DNA of 64,000 nt from Amycolatopsis jejuensis (GTDB lineage: Bacteria > Actinomycetota > Actinomycetes > Mycobacteriales > Pseudonocardiaceae): assembly GCF_000717335.1 (NCBI RefSeq), contig NZ_JNYZ01000004.1:124001-188000 (forward strand), given 5' to 3'. Numbering within the stretch: the stretch's first letter is position 1; each line of letters opens with the position of its first letter. This document shows, in pieces, positions 52,670 to 61,882 of this stretch. The position numbers and the translations under genes were made by a program. The notes beneath the pieces are model-generated. The model was not told the origin of the DNA. It searched no databases and worked only from the letters and a program-made list of their open reading frames with translations.

Positions 52670-54397
52670 ATGGCAACCGAATCGACCCGGCCCCTCCGCA
52701 GCGCGCAGTGGTACCGAGGGAACGAGCGCAACTCCTACCTCCACCGAGCCTGGATGCGCCGCGGGACGCCGGGAGATGCCTTCGATCGGCCACAGATCGC
52801 GATCGCGAACACGGCGTCGGACCTGACGCCGTGCAACTCGCACCTGTCCGAGGTGGCGGCATCCGTGAAGAACGGCATCTACGAAGCCGGCGGGATCCCC
52901 CTCGAGCTCCCGGTCGTATCGCTCGGCGAGCCCCTGCTTCGCCCGACTGCGATGCTGTGGCGGAACATGGCCGCGATGGCCACGGAGGAGATGCTGCGGG
53001 CCAACCCGATCGACGGCGTCGTCCTTCTGGGCGGATGCGACAAGACCATCCCGTCCCTGTTGATGGCAGCGGGCTCGGTCGACCTGCCTGCGGTCGTCGT
53101 CCCGGGCGGCCCGATGCTCAACGGAACGTTCCGCGGCGAGCCCCTCGGTTGCGGGACCCACGTGTGGCGACTGTCCGAGGAAGTCCGTGCGGGCACGATG
53201 TCCCAGGACGACTTCGTCGCCTCGGAGTCGGCGATGATCCGCTCGCGGGGCCATTGCAACACGATGGGCACCGCCTCGACGATGGCGCTCGTCGCCGAAG
53301 CTCTCGGGGTCGTCATTCCGGGCGTGGCGGGAACCCCGGCACCGGACAGCCGTTTGCTACAGGCAGCCCACGCGAGTGGCCGCCTCGCCGTCGAGATGGT
53401 CGCCGCCGACCGTCGGCCGTCGACCTTCCTCACCAAGGGATCGTTCGCGAACGCGATCGTCGCACTGGCCGCGATCGGCGGCTCGACCAACGCCGTGGTG
53501 CACCTGCTGGCGATCGCCGGCCGGCTCGGCATCGAACTCACGCTGGACGACTTCGATCGCCTCGGCTCCGAGGTACCCGTCCTGGTCGACCTGCTGCCCG
53601 CCGGACGGTTCCTCATGGAGGACTTCCACCGAGCGGGCGGCCTGCGTGCGGTCCTCGGCGAGGTCCGCGATCTGCTCGACCCCGACGCGCTGACCGTGAC
53701 CGGGACGCCCCTCGTCGACCACCTCGACGATGCGCCCATCTGGGACCCGGAGGTGATCCGCCTCCGGCGCACCCCGCTACTGGCACACGGCGGCATCGCC
53801 GTGCTGCGCGGCAACCTGGCACCGGACGGCGCACTCATCAAACCGGCCGCAGCATCGCCGGACCTGCTCCGGCACCGAGGACGAGCAGTCGTCTTCGACT
53901 CGATCGAAGACCTCCGCGCCCGCTTGGACGACCCGGAGCTGGACGTCGACCCCGACTCGGTGCTGGTGCTGCGCGGGTGCGGACCGCAGGGCTATCCCGG
54001 GATGCCCGAGGTCGCGAACATCCCCATTCCGAAGAAACTGCTGGAACAAGGCGTACGCGACATGGTGCGAATCTGCGACGGCCGGATGAGCGGCACCGCC
54101 TACGGAACCGTCGTCCTGCACGTCTCCCCCGAGGCAGCAGCCGGCGGCCCCCTCGCACTCGTGCGCACGGGCGACGTCATCAACCTCGACGTCACGGCCC
54201 GCCGCATCGACGTCGAACTCAGCGACGAGCAGCTCGCCGAACGTCGCCCCAGCGCCACCACGACCGCCGGGTTCGCCCAACCGAAACGCGGCTGGGAGCG
54301 GCTCTACATCGATCACGTCATGCAGGCCGACACCGGCGCGGATCTGGACTTCCTCGTCGGCTCGAGCGGTTCGGAGGTCGGCCGCGAGTCGCATTGA
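52670..54397 (+). CDS. IlvD/Edd-family dehydratase (sugar-acid dehydratase-like)
   Basis: A 575-residue iron-sulfur dehydratase. The cluster cysteines are Cys55 (TPCNSH), Cys123 (GGCDKT) and Cys196 (GHCNTMGTAST). The C-terminal segment CDGRMSGTAYG carries the conserved catalytic Ser. Composition and length fit the L-arabinonate/D-xylonate branch better than true dihydroxyacid dehydratase, so the substrate is probably an aldonic acid giving a 2-keto-3-deoxy acid. AAAGGAG precedes the ATG. It is the second gene of the O5-controlled operon. Confidence 0.93.
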   Translation: MATESTRPLRSAQWYRGNERNSYLHRAWMRRGTPGDAFDRPQIAIANTASDLTPCNSHLSEVAASVKNGIYEAGGIPLELPVVSLGEPLLRPTAMLWRNMAAMATEEMLRANPIDGVVLLGGCDKTIPSLLMAAGSVDLPAVVVPGGPMLNGTFRGEPLGCGTHVWRLSEEVRAGTMSQDDFVASESAMIRSRGHCNTMGTASTMALVAEALGVVIPGVAGTPAPDSRLLQAAHASGRLAVEMVAADRRPSTFLTKGSFANAIVALAAIGGSTNAVVHLLAIAGRLGIELTLDDFDRLGSEVPVLVDLLPAGRFLMEDFHRAGGLRAVLGEVRDLLDPDALTVTGTPLVDHLDDAPIWDPEVIRLRRTPLLAHGGIAVLRGNLAPDGALIKPAAASPDLLRHRGRAVVFDSIEDLRARLDDPELDVDPDSVLVLRGCGPQGYPGMPEVANIPIPKKLLEQGVRDMVRICDGRMSGTAYGTVVLHVSPEAAAGGPLALVRTGDVINLDVTARRIDVELSDEQLAERRPSATTTAGFAQPKRGWERLYIDHVMQADTGADLDFLVGSSGSEVGRESH

Positions 54398-54618
54398 TCA
54401 GCGACTTGGACTGGGACAGTTCCTTGCGGGAACCTCGGGGTGTCGAGGAGGTTCTGCGGGTGATGGCGGTTGGGTCGATGTCGGGTGCGGCCTTTGGCAG
54501 AGCGTTCTGCGAGACGCACCACGGTCTGAGACCCGACCGCATGCCATACCGCCGAGCCGCCACCGGGGTAACGGCCTCCGGTTGTCTCGATCGGCTGCCC
54601 TTCATCCGCGGCGCCCGG

Positions 54619-54918
54619 TCAGGGAAGATGCCGGTCGATCAGGCGAAGCACGGAGCCCAGCATGCCCCGCTGGTGCCACCCTTTCCGGATCACCGCCGAA
54701 CGGACCGCGTGGATCCCGCCCCGCAGCCGCCCGGCCGGAGAGGGATGCTGCCCGTCGTAGCGCCGAACTGCGCGACGCTGCAACCACCGCGCGCACTGCA
54801 GGCACACCCCGACCTCCGGATGCCGGCCCAACCGGACCAGCTCGGCCTCCGGGTATTCGGTGCCGCAACACCAGCACCCAGCCCCCGAGGCCCGTTCCTG
54901 TTCCGGCTGCACCGGCAT
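54619..54918 (-). CDS. Small zinc-ribbon-like protein
   Basis: A 99-residue protein with two CxxC pairs: CWCCGTEYPEAELV and VGVCLQCARWLQRRAV. This suggests one zinc site. The C-terminal part is basic. Proteins of this kind are scattered in actinobacteria and their role is not known. The ATG at 54918 lies about 5 nt after GGAGGTGG, which decides the start. It stands alone. Confidence 0.72.
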   Translation of the reverse strand: MPVQPEQERASGAGCWCCGTEYPEAELVRLGRHPEVGVCLQCARWLQRRAVRRYDGQHPSPAGRLRGGIHAVRSAVIRKGWHQRGMLGSVLRLIDRHLP

Positions 54919-55084
54919 CAGGACCACCTCCAGCTGCGCCTCGATGCACTGCAGCCACCATCCCAGCACCCAGTGTCTGCCGTGTTCAAGTGGGTCAGCC
55001 GACCAACCGAATCGAATGCGGCTTTACCCCATTGCCCCGCAAACATCGGGACCGGTCCCGGCGCACGAGCGTTAGCTTTTGACC

Positions 55085-55600
55085 ATGTCATTGCCCCCGT
55101 GCGTTGTATGTGGAGAACCGGCACTTGAAGGCTCGGGGTGGACGAGCACGATGAACGAGGATGAAGCAAGGAAACTGCTCGGCCACCCACCGCCAATGGA
55201 ACGGTCGGTGGTCGATCCGGAGGGGAACCAGCGGCGTTGGGTCGGCCACGAGGATTGCACGGGCATCTCACTCCGGACGTACGAGCGGTCAGCGGAAGAA
55301 CTCCTTGAGAGGCTGGAAAGTCAAGAATCGGCAAGCCTGGACCAGGAGCGTGACGACACCCCGGGCGGCGTCAGCGTGGGGATGACCCGGCAGGAGGTTC
55401 GGCAGCTCCTCGGTTCCCCACATTCGAGTATCTCTCTGGCGGATTACCTTGGCCAGCAAGAGAGTTCGATCCTCCTGTCGGGCCACATCGGCAACCACGA
55501 ATACTGGCTTTATCGGGGAGTGCCGAAGGGCCGCGACACCCAGGTCGAGTTCAGGGACGGCCGTGTCGCCGAAGTGCAGACACCCCCGGCCAGGAGCTGA
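55085..55600 (+). CDS. Protein with N-terminal Cys motif and C-terminal SmpA/BamE-like domain
   Basis: A 171-residue protein. The first half has CVVCGEPALEG and a later GHEDC, together a possible zinc site. The second half reads VGMTRQEVRQLLGSPHSSIS and ends with QVEFRDGRVAEVQ, which follows the pattern of SmpA/OmlA (BamE-like) domains. There is no signal peptide, unlike BamE of Gram-negatives. No ribosome site is visible, and a TTG two codons earlier is an alternative start. The similarity is at pattern level only. Confidence 0.6.
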   Translation: MSLPPCVVCGEPALEGSGWTSTMNEDEARKLLGHPPPMERSVVDPEGNQRRWVGHEDCTGISLRTYERSAEELLERLESQESASLDQERDDTPGGVSVGMTRQEVRQLLGSPHSSISLADYLGQQESSILLSGHIGNHEYWLYRGVPKGRDTQVEFRDGRVAEVQTPPARS

Positions 55601-55720
55601 CGATCGAGGCAGCTTTCACGGCCGTCGCAAGCTCGGAGTGAAGGGACTTCCGGCAGGGTCCAGCCGCTGGGTGCCACCCGCAAAGCGGTTCGGCGGCCGG
55701 GCATTGAGTACGGTTGGGGC

Positions 55721-56122
55721 ATGACGGCGAACCGGCTCGGCGGCATCCGGCAGGTCATTCTGCTGGGTGCGCTGGCGCTGTGCATTGCCGTCATGCATCA
55801 CGTCAGTCTCCCCGGCGCCTCCTCGCATGCGATGGCTCCCATCGCCGCAATCGGAGACCTCACGCACACCGCACCCACGGCCGCGGCTGACCCGGGCGGG
55901 GAGCACCCCGGGATGCCGGACGGCGGGCACACCATGCTGCACCTCTGCCTGGCCGTGCTTTACGCGGTCGGCGCATTGTTGCTGGCACTGCTGGGTTTCC
56001 GCCGCCGCTCCGCCGGTGTGCATCCGACCCCGGCCGGTCCCCGCGGGTTACCTGCGCCTGGGCGGCCCCCGGACAGACGTGGGCGTCTGATCCTCACTTC
56101 TCTCTGCGTGCTGCGGACCTGA
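55721..56122 (+). CDS. Small membrane protein (DUF6153-like)
   Basis: A 133-residue protein. The first transmembrane helix (VILLGALALCIAVMHHVS) is followed by a His/Met-containing loop (HPGMPDGGHTMLH), and the second is LAVLYAVGALLLALLG. The His/Met residues suggest copper contact. It lies 64 bp upstream of the DUF305 lipoprotein and convergent with the copper operon, a pairing seen in actinobacteria. Function unknown. Confidence 0.75.
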   Translation: MTANRLGGIRQVILLGALALCIAVMHHVSLPGASSHAMAPIAAIGDLTHTAPTAAADPGGEHPGMPDGGHTMLHLCLAVLYAVGALLLALLGFRRRSAGVHPTPAGPRGLPAPGRPPDRRGRLILTSLCVLRT

Positions 56123-56186
56123 CCGGCCGGACCTGATTGGTCCCCCGGTCGTTTTCGGCATTCACTTTTCGAGAGAAGGATTTGTC

Positions 56187-56777
56187 ATGCGCAAAACACT
56201 GATCATCAGCGGGATCGCGGTGGTTTCGGCGCTCGCGCTCGGCGCGTGCACCGGCGGCGACTCGTCGTCCGGGATGCAGATGGGCGCACCGTCGGCCCAG
56301 CAGTCGGCCGGACACAACAACGACGACATCGCCTTCGCCCAGCAGATGATCCCGCACCACAAGCAGGCGCTCGACATGGCGAAGATGGTGTCCTCGCGCA
56401 GCACCGACCCGAAGGTCGCCGGCCTCGCGACCCGGATCGACCAGGCGCAGGACCCGGAGATCCAGCAGATGCAGGGCTGGCTGAGCAGGTGGGGCGCCAC
56501 TACAGGCATGGGCGACCACCACCTGCCGGGCATGGACCCTTCGATGCCCGGCATGATGTCCGATGCGGACATGGCCAAGCTCGACCGGCTGAAGGGTGCC
56601 GAGTTCGACAAGGCGTGGCTCGACCTGATGATCAAGCACCACCAGGGTGCGGTCGAGATGGCCAAGACCGAGCTGGCCAAGGGCAGCAACGCCGACGCCA
56701 AGGCGCTCGCGCAGAAGATCATCGACGGGCAGCAGGCGGAAATCACCGAGATGCAGGGCTTGCTCTCACAGGGCTGA
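56187..56777 (+). CDS. DUF305 lipoprotein
   Basis: A 196-residue exported lipoprotein; the lipobox is LGAC at the end of a typical signal. The DUF305 motifs are FAQQMIPHHKQALDMAKM and LDLMIKHHQGAVEMAK, with a Met/His-rich linker (GMGDHHLPGMDPSMPGMM). These ferritin-like four-helix proteins are linked to copper by context in many actinobacteria. It lacks the membrane helix of the DUF305 protein at 16198. GAGAGAAGGA lies about 7 nt upstream of the start. It is convergent with copA. Confidence 0.93.
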   Translation: MRKTLIISGIAVVSALALGACTGGDSSSGMQMGAPSAQQSAGHNNDDIAFAQQMIPHHKQALDMAKMVSSRSTDPKVAGLATRIDQAQDPEIQQMQGWLSRWGATTGMGDHHLPGMDPSMPGMMSDADMAKLDRLKGAEFDKAWLDLMIKHHQGAVEMAKTELAKGSNADAKALAQKIIDGQQAEITEMQGLLSQG

Positions 56778-56914
56778 CCCGTGAAGGAGCCGGGGGCACG
56801 GCCACCGTGGCCCCGGCTTCAAGATCATCGCCAGTGGTCTGCGCGGCGACGGCAACGAAACCGCGATCGAGAAGCTTCCGCACCCTGAGCGGCCACCCCC
56901 GGCCGTGGTGAACG

Positions 56915-56951
56915 CGAGGATGGCCCCGCCGGATCGGCGGGACCATCCTCG
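56915..56951. terminator. Bidirectional terminator between DUF305 and copA
   Basis: Arms CGAGGATGG / CCATCCTCG enclose a second stem CCCGCCG / CGGCGGG, giving a long hairpin 14 nt before the copA stop and serving both convergent transcripts. Confidence 0.8.
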
Positions 56952-56964
56952 GCAAGGGCAGCGC

Positions 56965-59205
56965 TCAGCCGACCGGGCGGAAACCGCGCAGGCGGAGGCT
57001 GTTGCTGACCACGAACACCGAACTGAACGCCATCGCCGCGCCCGCGATCATCGGGTTCAGCAAGCCGGCCGCCGCCAGCGGGAGTGCGGCCACGTTGTAT
57101 GCGAACGCCCAGAACAGGTTGCCCTTGATCGTCCGCAATGTGCGCCGCGACAACCGGATCGCGTCCACCGCGGCTCGCAGGTCGCCGCGGACCAGGGTCA
57201 GGTCGGCGGCCTCGATCGCCGCGTCCGTGCCGGTGCCCATCGCCAGCCCGAGATCGGCCTGCGCCAGCGCCGCGGCGTCGTTGACCCCGTCGCCGACCAT
57301 CGCCACGACCTTGCCGTCGTCCTGCAGCCGGCGCACGACGTCGACCTTGTCCTTCGGCAGCACCTCGGCGATCACTTCCTCGATGCCGACCTCCGCGGCC
57401 ACCGAGCGGGCGACCGCCTCGTTGTCACCGGTCAGCAGCACCGGCGTCAGTCCCAGCGCCCGCAACCCGTCGATCGCCTCGGCGGAGGTGGGCTTCACCG
57501 TGTCCGCGACCACCAGCACCCCGCGCGCCTTGCCGTCCCAGCCCACCGCGACCGCAGTCCGGCCGTGTTGCTCGGCCTCGGCCTTGGCCGAAACCAGTTC
57601 CGCCGGCAGGTGCTGGCTCCACTGCTCCAGCAGCGCGCCGCGGCCCACCAGCACCGCCGCGCCGTCGACAACCCCTTGCACGCCAAGGCCTTCCACGTTC
57701 ACGAAGTCCTCGACCGCGGGAAGGTCACCGACCTTATCCCGGGCGCCCCGGGCGATCGCCTTCGCGATCGGGTGTTCCGACGCGTCCTCCAGCGCACCGG
57801 CCAGCCGCAGCACGTCGTCCGCCTCGACGCCGTCCGCGGTGTGCACCTCGACCAGCGACATCTGCCCGCTGGTGACCGTGCCGGTCTTGTCCAGCACGAC
57901 GGTGTCCACACGCCGCGTCGACTCCAGCACTTCCGGGCCCTTGATCAGGATGCCCAGCTGCGCCCCGCGACCGGTACCCACCAGCAGCGCGGTCGGCGTC
58001 GCCAGCCCCAGCGCACACGGGCAGGCGATGATCAACACCGCCACCGCCGCGGTGAACGCCGCCGAAACCGGATCGCCCGCACCGAGCCAGAACGCGAGCG
58101 TCCCGATCGCCAGCGCGATCACGATCGGCACGAACACCGCCGACACGCGGTCCGCCAGCCGCTGTACCTCGGCCTTGCCGGTCTGCGCGTCCTCGACGAG
58201 CTTCGCCATCTGCGCGAGCTGAGTGTCCGAGCCGACGCGCGTGGCCCGCACGACCAGCCGTCCACCGGCATTCACCGTGGCACCGGCCACCGCGTCGCCG
58301 GGTCCGACCTCCACCGGGACACTCTCGCCGGTGAGCATGCTGGCGTCGACCGCCGAGCTGCCGTCCTCGATCACGCCGTCGGTGGCGACCTTCTCGCCCG
58401 GCCGCACGACGAACCGGTCGCCGACCTGCAGCCGGTCGACCGGAATCCGCTCTTCCCGGCCGTCGCGGAGCACCGCGACGTCCTTCGCCCCCAGCTCCAG
58501 CAGAGCCCGCAGCGCCGCACCCGCCCGCCGCTTCGACTTCGCCTCGAAGTACCGGCCGGCCAGGATGAACGTCGTCACCCCGGCGGCGACTTCGAGGTAG
58601 ATGTTGCCGTCACCGGACATCCGCTGCACCGTGAGCTCGAACGCGTGCGTCATCCCCGGCACGCCCGCCGTGCCGAACAGCAGCGCGTACAGCGACCACA
58701 GGAACGCCGCGATGGTCCCCATCGAGATCAGAGTGTCCATGGTGGCCGCGCCGTGGCGCAGATTCGCCCACGCCGCACGGTGGAACGGCAGCGCGCCCCA
58801 CACGATCACCGGCGCAGCCAGTACCAGCGAGATCCACTGCCAGTAGGTGAACTGGAGCGCGGGCACCATCGCCAGCAGGATCACCGGCACCGACAGCACC
58901 GCCGACACGATCAGCCGGTGCCGCAGCGAGCGGGTCGGGTCCTCCTCCTCGGCGGTTTCCTCGCTCGGTGCCGTGGGCAATGTCGCGCCGTAACCGGCCG
59001 CTTCGACCTGCTCGACGAGCTGCTCCGGGGCTACCTCGCCGGTGTAGACGACTTTCGCCTTCTCCGTCGCGTAGTTCACTGTGGCGGTGACGCCGTCGAG
59101 CTTGTTCAGCTTCCGCTCGATCCGCATTGCGCACGACGCGCACGTCATGCCCGTGATGGCCAGCTCGACCTCACCGGTGCGGCCGTGGTCCGTTTCGGTG
59201 GTCAT
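56965..59205 (-). CDS. copA: Copper-exporting P1B-type ATPase
   Basis: A 746-residue Cu(I) exporter. An N-terminal heavy-metal domain has GMTCASC (Cys22, Cys25). The transmembrane metal site is CPC at 395-397, the phosphorylated Asp is Asp439 in DKTGT, the SEHPIAKA helix binds ATP, and [10 protein letters not shown] is the hinge. Eight transmembrane helices are expected. The C-terminal helix has [16 protein letters not shown] and [15 protein letters not shown], as in Cu(I) pumps. The ATG overlaps the preceding gene (ATGA), making it the last gene of the csoR operon. Confidence 0.97.
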   Translation of the reverse strand: MTTETDHGRTGEVELAITGMTCASCAMRIERKLNKLDGVTATVNYATEKAKVVYTGEVAPEQLVEQVEAAGYGATLPTAPSEETAEEEDPTRSLRHRLIVSAVLSVPVILLAMVPALQFTYWQWISLVLAAPVIVWGALPFHRAAWANLRHGAATMDTLISMGTIAAFLWSLYALLFGTAGVPGMTHAFELTVQRMSGDGNIYLEVAAGVTTFILAGRYFEAKSKRRAGAALRALLELGAKDVAVLRDGREERIPVDRLQVGDRFVVRPGEKVATDGVIEDGSSAVDASMLTGESVPVEVGPGDAVAGATVNAGGRLVVRATRVGSDTQLAQMAKLVEDAQTGKAEVQRLADRVSAVFVPIVIALAIGTLAFWLGAGDPVSAAFTAAVAVLIIACPCALGLATPTALLVGTGRGAQLGILIKGPEVLESTRRVDTVVLDKTGTVTSGQMSLVEVHTADGVEADDVLRLAGALEDASEHPIAKAIARGARDKVGDLPAVEDFVNVEGLGVQGVVDGAAVLVGRGALLEQWSQHLPAELVSAKAEAEQHGRTAVAVGWDGKARGVLVVADTVKPTSAEAIDGLRALGLTPVLLTGDNEAVARSVAAEVGIEEVIAEVLPKDKVDVVRRLQDDGKVVAMVGDGVNDAAALAQADLGLAMGTGTDAAIEAADLTLVRGDLRAAVDAIRLSRRTLRTIKGNLFWAFAYNVAALPLAAAGLLNPMIAGAAMAFSSVFVVSNSLRLRGFRPVG

Positions 59206-60101
59206 GACCCGCTCACTCCTGCCGGTGCGGTGAATTCGGCAGTGCGTACCCGGCCCGCGTGCTGGAAGTCCAAGAACAGCCGATAGGTACCTGCCGAGGG
59301 TACCTCCGCAAAGAACGTCACTGCAGGCCCGGCCGGGGTCTTCCCGTCGCCGGGAGCGCCGTCGGGGTGTACGTGCAGGTATGCCAGATCGCCTTCACGC
59401 AATGCCACGAGGTGACCGTACGCGCCGAGATAGGGCTGGAGGTCGGTGACATCCGCGCCGTTGCGCGTGACCCGCACGGTCACCTTCGACGAACGGCCCG
59501 GAACGAGGTCGCCGTCGAGGCTGACCTGGTAACCGTCCACAGTGGCCACTCGCGATGGCGGATGCGGTACCGGCCGGAAGTCACCGGGCGCCACCAGGTC
59601 GACGCCGAGGGTCGTGCCCTCTCCGCCGGACGGGGTGAAGTCGGCGAACGCGCGGTAGCTCCCGGCGTCCTTGACCGACAGCGGCACCGTCCAGGTGCCA
59701 TCAGGGCCGAGCTGCGGATGCACGTGCTGGTAGCCCGCCGTGTCGCGGCGCACCACGATGAGGTGCATGCGTTTCTCGTGCTCGACGTCGAACGCGGTCA
59801 CCGCCGCCCCGCCCGGGCCGATGATCCGGAAGGCAAAGGGGCTGGCCGTGCCGGGGGTGAGCGTCGTGCTGGTGGGCGTGAGGGTGTAACCGCCCCGTGA
59901 CGACGCCAGCCCGCCCGGCAGGTCGAGATTCGCGGCCTCCGCGACAGTGCCGCTGTGAGCGTCCCCGTGCCCGGCGTCCTCGCCGCCGTGCACCCCGGCA
60001 GAACCGGAGAAGGGACCGACAGCGGTGCCGATGCCCCAGCCGCCACCGGCGACCAGAGCAAGCGCCACACCGTAGGCGGAGAGCTTCGCTGCAGTGTTCA
60101 T
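59202..60101 (-). CDS. Secreted histidine-rich protein of the copper operon
   Basis: A 299-residue exported protein with a signal anchor (residues about 5-30) and a His-rich segment ([15 protein letters not shown]). Two beta-rich domains follow, each with an HVHP motif (YQHVHPQLG and [10 protein letters not shown]), suggestive of copper binding in the cell envelope. No enzyme family is recognisable. It lies between copZ and copA, so a role as envelope copper chaperone or buffer is inferred. The ATG at 60101 has GAGGA upstream. Confidence 0.82.
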   Translation of the reverse strand: MNTAAKLSAYGVALALVAGGGWGIGTAVGPFSGSAGVHGGEDAGHGDAHSGTVAEAANLDLPGGLASSRGGYTLTPTSTTLTPGTASPFAFRIIGPGGAAVTAFDVEHEKRMHLIVVRRDTAGYQHVHPQLGPDGTWTVPLSVKDAGSYRAFADFTPSGGEGTTLGVDLVAPGDFRPVPHPPSRVATVDGYQVSLDGDLVPGRSSKVTVRVTRNGADVTDLQPYLGAYGHLVALREGDLAYLHVHPDGAPGDGKTPAGPAVTFFAEVPSAGTYRLFLDFQHAGRVRTAEFTAPAGVSGS

Positions 60102-60139
60102 GTCCTCAGTCCTCACCGCGGGCCAGGCCCGCTCGCCGC

Positions 60140-60346
60140 TCAGGCGGTCAGCTGGTACCCGGCTTCCTCGACCGCACCGCGCACGTCCGCGACGGTGATC
60201 TCCCCGGCCGCCCGCACGGTGACCTTCCCGGTCGGCAGGTCCACCACGACGCCGTCGACGCCGTCGATTTCGCCGATCTCCTCGGTGACCGAACGCACGC
60301 AGTGCTCACAGGTCATGCCGGTCACGGTGTAGGTCTGCTCGCGCAC
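60140..60346 (-). CDS. copZ: Copper chaperone (heavy-metal-associated domain)
   Basis: A 68-residue HMA-domain protein. TGMTCEHCVRSVTEEIG holds the CxxC copper site. It delivers Cu(I) to CopA or CsoR. The GTG start lies 4 nt after AAGGAGAG. It sits between csoR and the secreted protein in the same operon. Confidence 0.94.
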   Translation of the reverse strand: MREQTYTVTGMTCEHCVRSVTEEIGEIDGVDGVVVDLPTGKVTVRAAGEITVADVRGAVEEAGYQLTA

Positions 60347-60397
60347 AGTTCTCTCCTTCTGCGACAACGGTTTTCCGGAATGGGTTCAGGAACGGTT

Positions 60398-60706
60398 TCA
60401 GGAACGGACGAGACGGGCGATGGCGTCACTCGCCTCGCGGATCTTGTCCTCGGCGGCCGCCCCGCCCTCGGCGATCGCATCGGCGACACAGTGGTGCAGA
60501 TGCTCGTCCATCAAGCCGAGGGACACCGCCTGCAACGCCTTGGTGGCCGCGGACACCTGGGTGAGGATGTCGATGCAGTACTTGTCTTCCTCGACCATCC
60601 TCTGCAACCCCCGGATCTGCCCCTCGATCCGGCGCAGCCGCTTGAGGTAGTCCTCTTTGGCCGCACTGTAGCCGTGCGGCCCGGCAGGCGTGGGTGACTC
60701 GCTCAT
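60398..60706 (-). CDS. csoR: Copper-sensing repressor CsoR (DUF156)
   Basis: A 102-residue all-helical repressor. The Cu(I) ligands Cys44, His69 and Cys73 keep the exact C-x24-H-x3-C spacing of CsoR. KEDYLKRLRRIEGQIRGL is the DNA-contact helix. It releases its operator when copper binds, switching on copZ and copA. The ATG lies 5 nt after a TATAAAT element, so the mRNA is probably leaderless. It is the first gene of the operon and is followed by copZ. Confidence 0.95.
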   Translation of the reverse strand: MSESPTPAGPHGYSAAKEDYLKRLRRIEGQIRGLQRMVEEDKYCIDILTQVSAATKALQAVSLGLMDEHLHHCVADAIAEGGAAAEDKIREASDAIARLVRS

Positions 60707-60710
60707 GACC

Positions 60711-60733
60711 CATTTATACCCTAGGGGGGTACC
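60711..60733 (-). promoter_or_regulatory. csoR promoter with candidate CsoR operator
   Basis: ATACCCTAGGGGGGTACC (60716-60733) is a near-palindromic G-tract site of the kind CsoR binds. It overlaps the minus-strand -10 TATAAAT, so CsoR binding would block RNA polymerase. Confidence 0.68.
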
Positions 60734-60790
60734 GTAGTCAACGCACCCGAGAGCGGCGGTCCGCCGCGCGCCGCCGGGGCCTTCGCGCAC

Positions 60791-61882
60791 CTACCGTGGT
60801 GCCCACCGGGCAAGGGTCTCGGCGATCGGCACCGGCGCTCGTGGCGGCCGGGGTTTTTCCGTGCCGCTACGGGAGAACCGCGGGGCAGGCGCAGGTTGTA
60901 CGACACCGTCCAGTTCGACGAACGACGCGCGGTCACGGGCATGCGGGTGGACGGCGGCTTCCTCGAACGACAGGACCGGGGTGACGCACGCATCGAGGTT
61001 CTCGAAAACCCGCGCCCAATCGTCGCGGGCTCGGGTGGCGAAGATGCCGGCGAATCGGGCGGTGAGCACTGGCCAAAATGTCCGGTCGTGCTGGTCGGGC
61101 AGGTCTTCGCCGAACAGGCCGAGTCCCTTGAGCAGGTTTGCGTAGAACTGCGGTTCGATGGCGCCGACCGCGACGTACCGGCCGTCCGCGCAGGGGTAGC
61201 ACCGGTAGAACGGTGCCGCGCCGTCCAGCAGGTTGGCGCCCCGGGTGTCGGACCAATAGCCGATCCCGCGCCAGGCCCAGATCGACTGCATCAGCAGTGC
61301 GCTGCCGTCGATCATGGCCGCGTCGATCACCTGGCCGGTGCCGGAGCGGTCGCGTTCCCACAATGCGGCCAGCACGCCGGTGACCAGAAGCATCGAACCG
61401 CCGCCGAAGTCTCCCGCCAGGTTCAGCGGGGGTGCGGGGGGACCGTCCGCCGGTCCCATTGCATGCAAGGTGCCGTTGAGCGAGAGGTAGTTGATGTCGT
61501 GCCCGGGGCTGGCGGCCAGTGGACCGCGCTGGCCCCAACCGGTCATCCGCGCGTAGACCAACCGCGGGTTGCGCCCGGTCAGCTCGTCCGGTCCGAGACC
61601 GAGGCGCTCGGCCACGCCCGGCCGGAAGCCTTCCAGCAGGACATCCGCGACCGCCGCCAGCGCGCGGAGTTGTTCGAGGCCACCAGCGGACTTCACGTCG
61701 ACCACGTGCACCCGGCGGCTCCGCAGCAGGTGGTCCCGCGATGGGGCGGCGAGGGTGAACCCGCCGGGCCGCTGTACCCGGGCGACGTCGGCACCCAGGT
61801 CGCCGAGCATCATGGCGGCGTGCGGCACCGGGCCGATTCCGCCCAGCTCCAGGACTTTCAACCCGGTCAGCGGGGCGTTCAC
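60791..61882 (-). CDS. CoA-transferase family III, alpha-methylacyl-CoA racemase-like
   Basis: A 363-residue protein. The N-terminus [20 protein letters not shown] and VARVQRPGG are typical of family [20 protein letters not shown] has the racemase His, and [16 protein letters not shown] carries the Asp that replaces the transferase nucleophile, as in alpha-methylacyl-CoA racemase. It would epimerise 2-methyl branched acyl-CoAs. It overlaps the MHS transporter by 4 nt and has its own end before csoR. Confidence 0.9.
   Translation of the reverse strand: MNAPLTGLKVLELGGIGPVPHAAMMLGDLGADVARVQRPGGFTLAAPSRDHLLRSRRVHVVDVKSAGGLEQLRALAAVADVLLEGFRPGVAERLGLGPDELTGRNPRLVYARMTGWGQRGPLAASPGHDINYLSLNGTLHAMGPADGPPAPPLNLAGDFGGGSMLLVTGVLAALWERDRSGTGQVIDAAMIDGSALLMQSIWAWRGIGYWSDTRGANLLDGAAPFYRCYPCADGRYVAVGAIEPQFYANLLKGLGLFGEDLPDQHDRTFWPVLTARFAGIFATRARDDWARVFENLDACVTPVLSFEEAAVHPHARDRASFVELDGVVQPAPAPRFSRSGTEKPRPPRAPVPIAETLARWAPR

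Noticed and set aside
54398..54618. Possible gene after the IlvD/Edd dehydratase
   Set aside because: Frames on both strands are short, Arg/Pro-rich and without a ribosome site. No domain was recognised.
54619..54969. Longer version of the zinc-ribbon protein starting at 54969
   Set aside because: The extra 17 residues have no ribosome site, whereas the ATG at 54918 has a good one.
60398..60790. Longer csoR reading from 60790
   Set aside because: It would run through the operator and promoter. The ATG at 60706 gives the normal CsoR length and correct ligand spacing.
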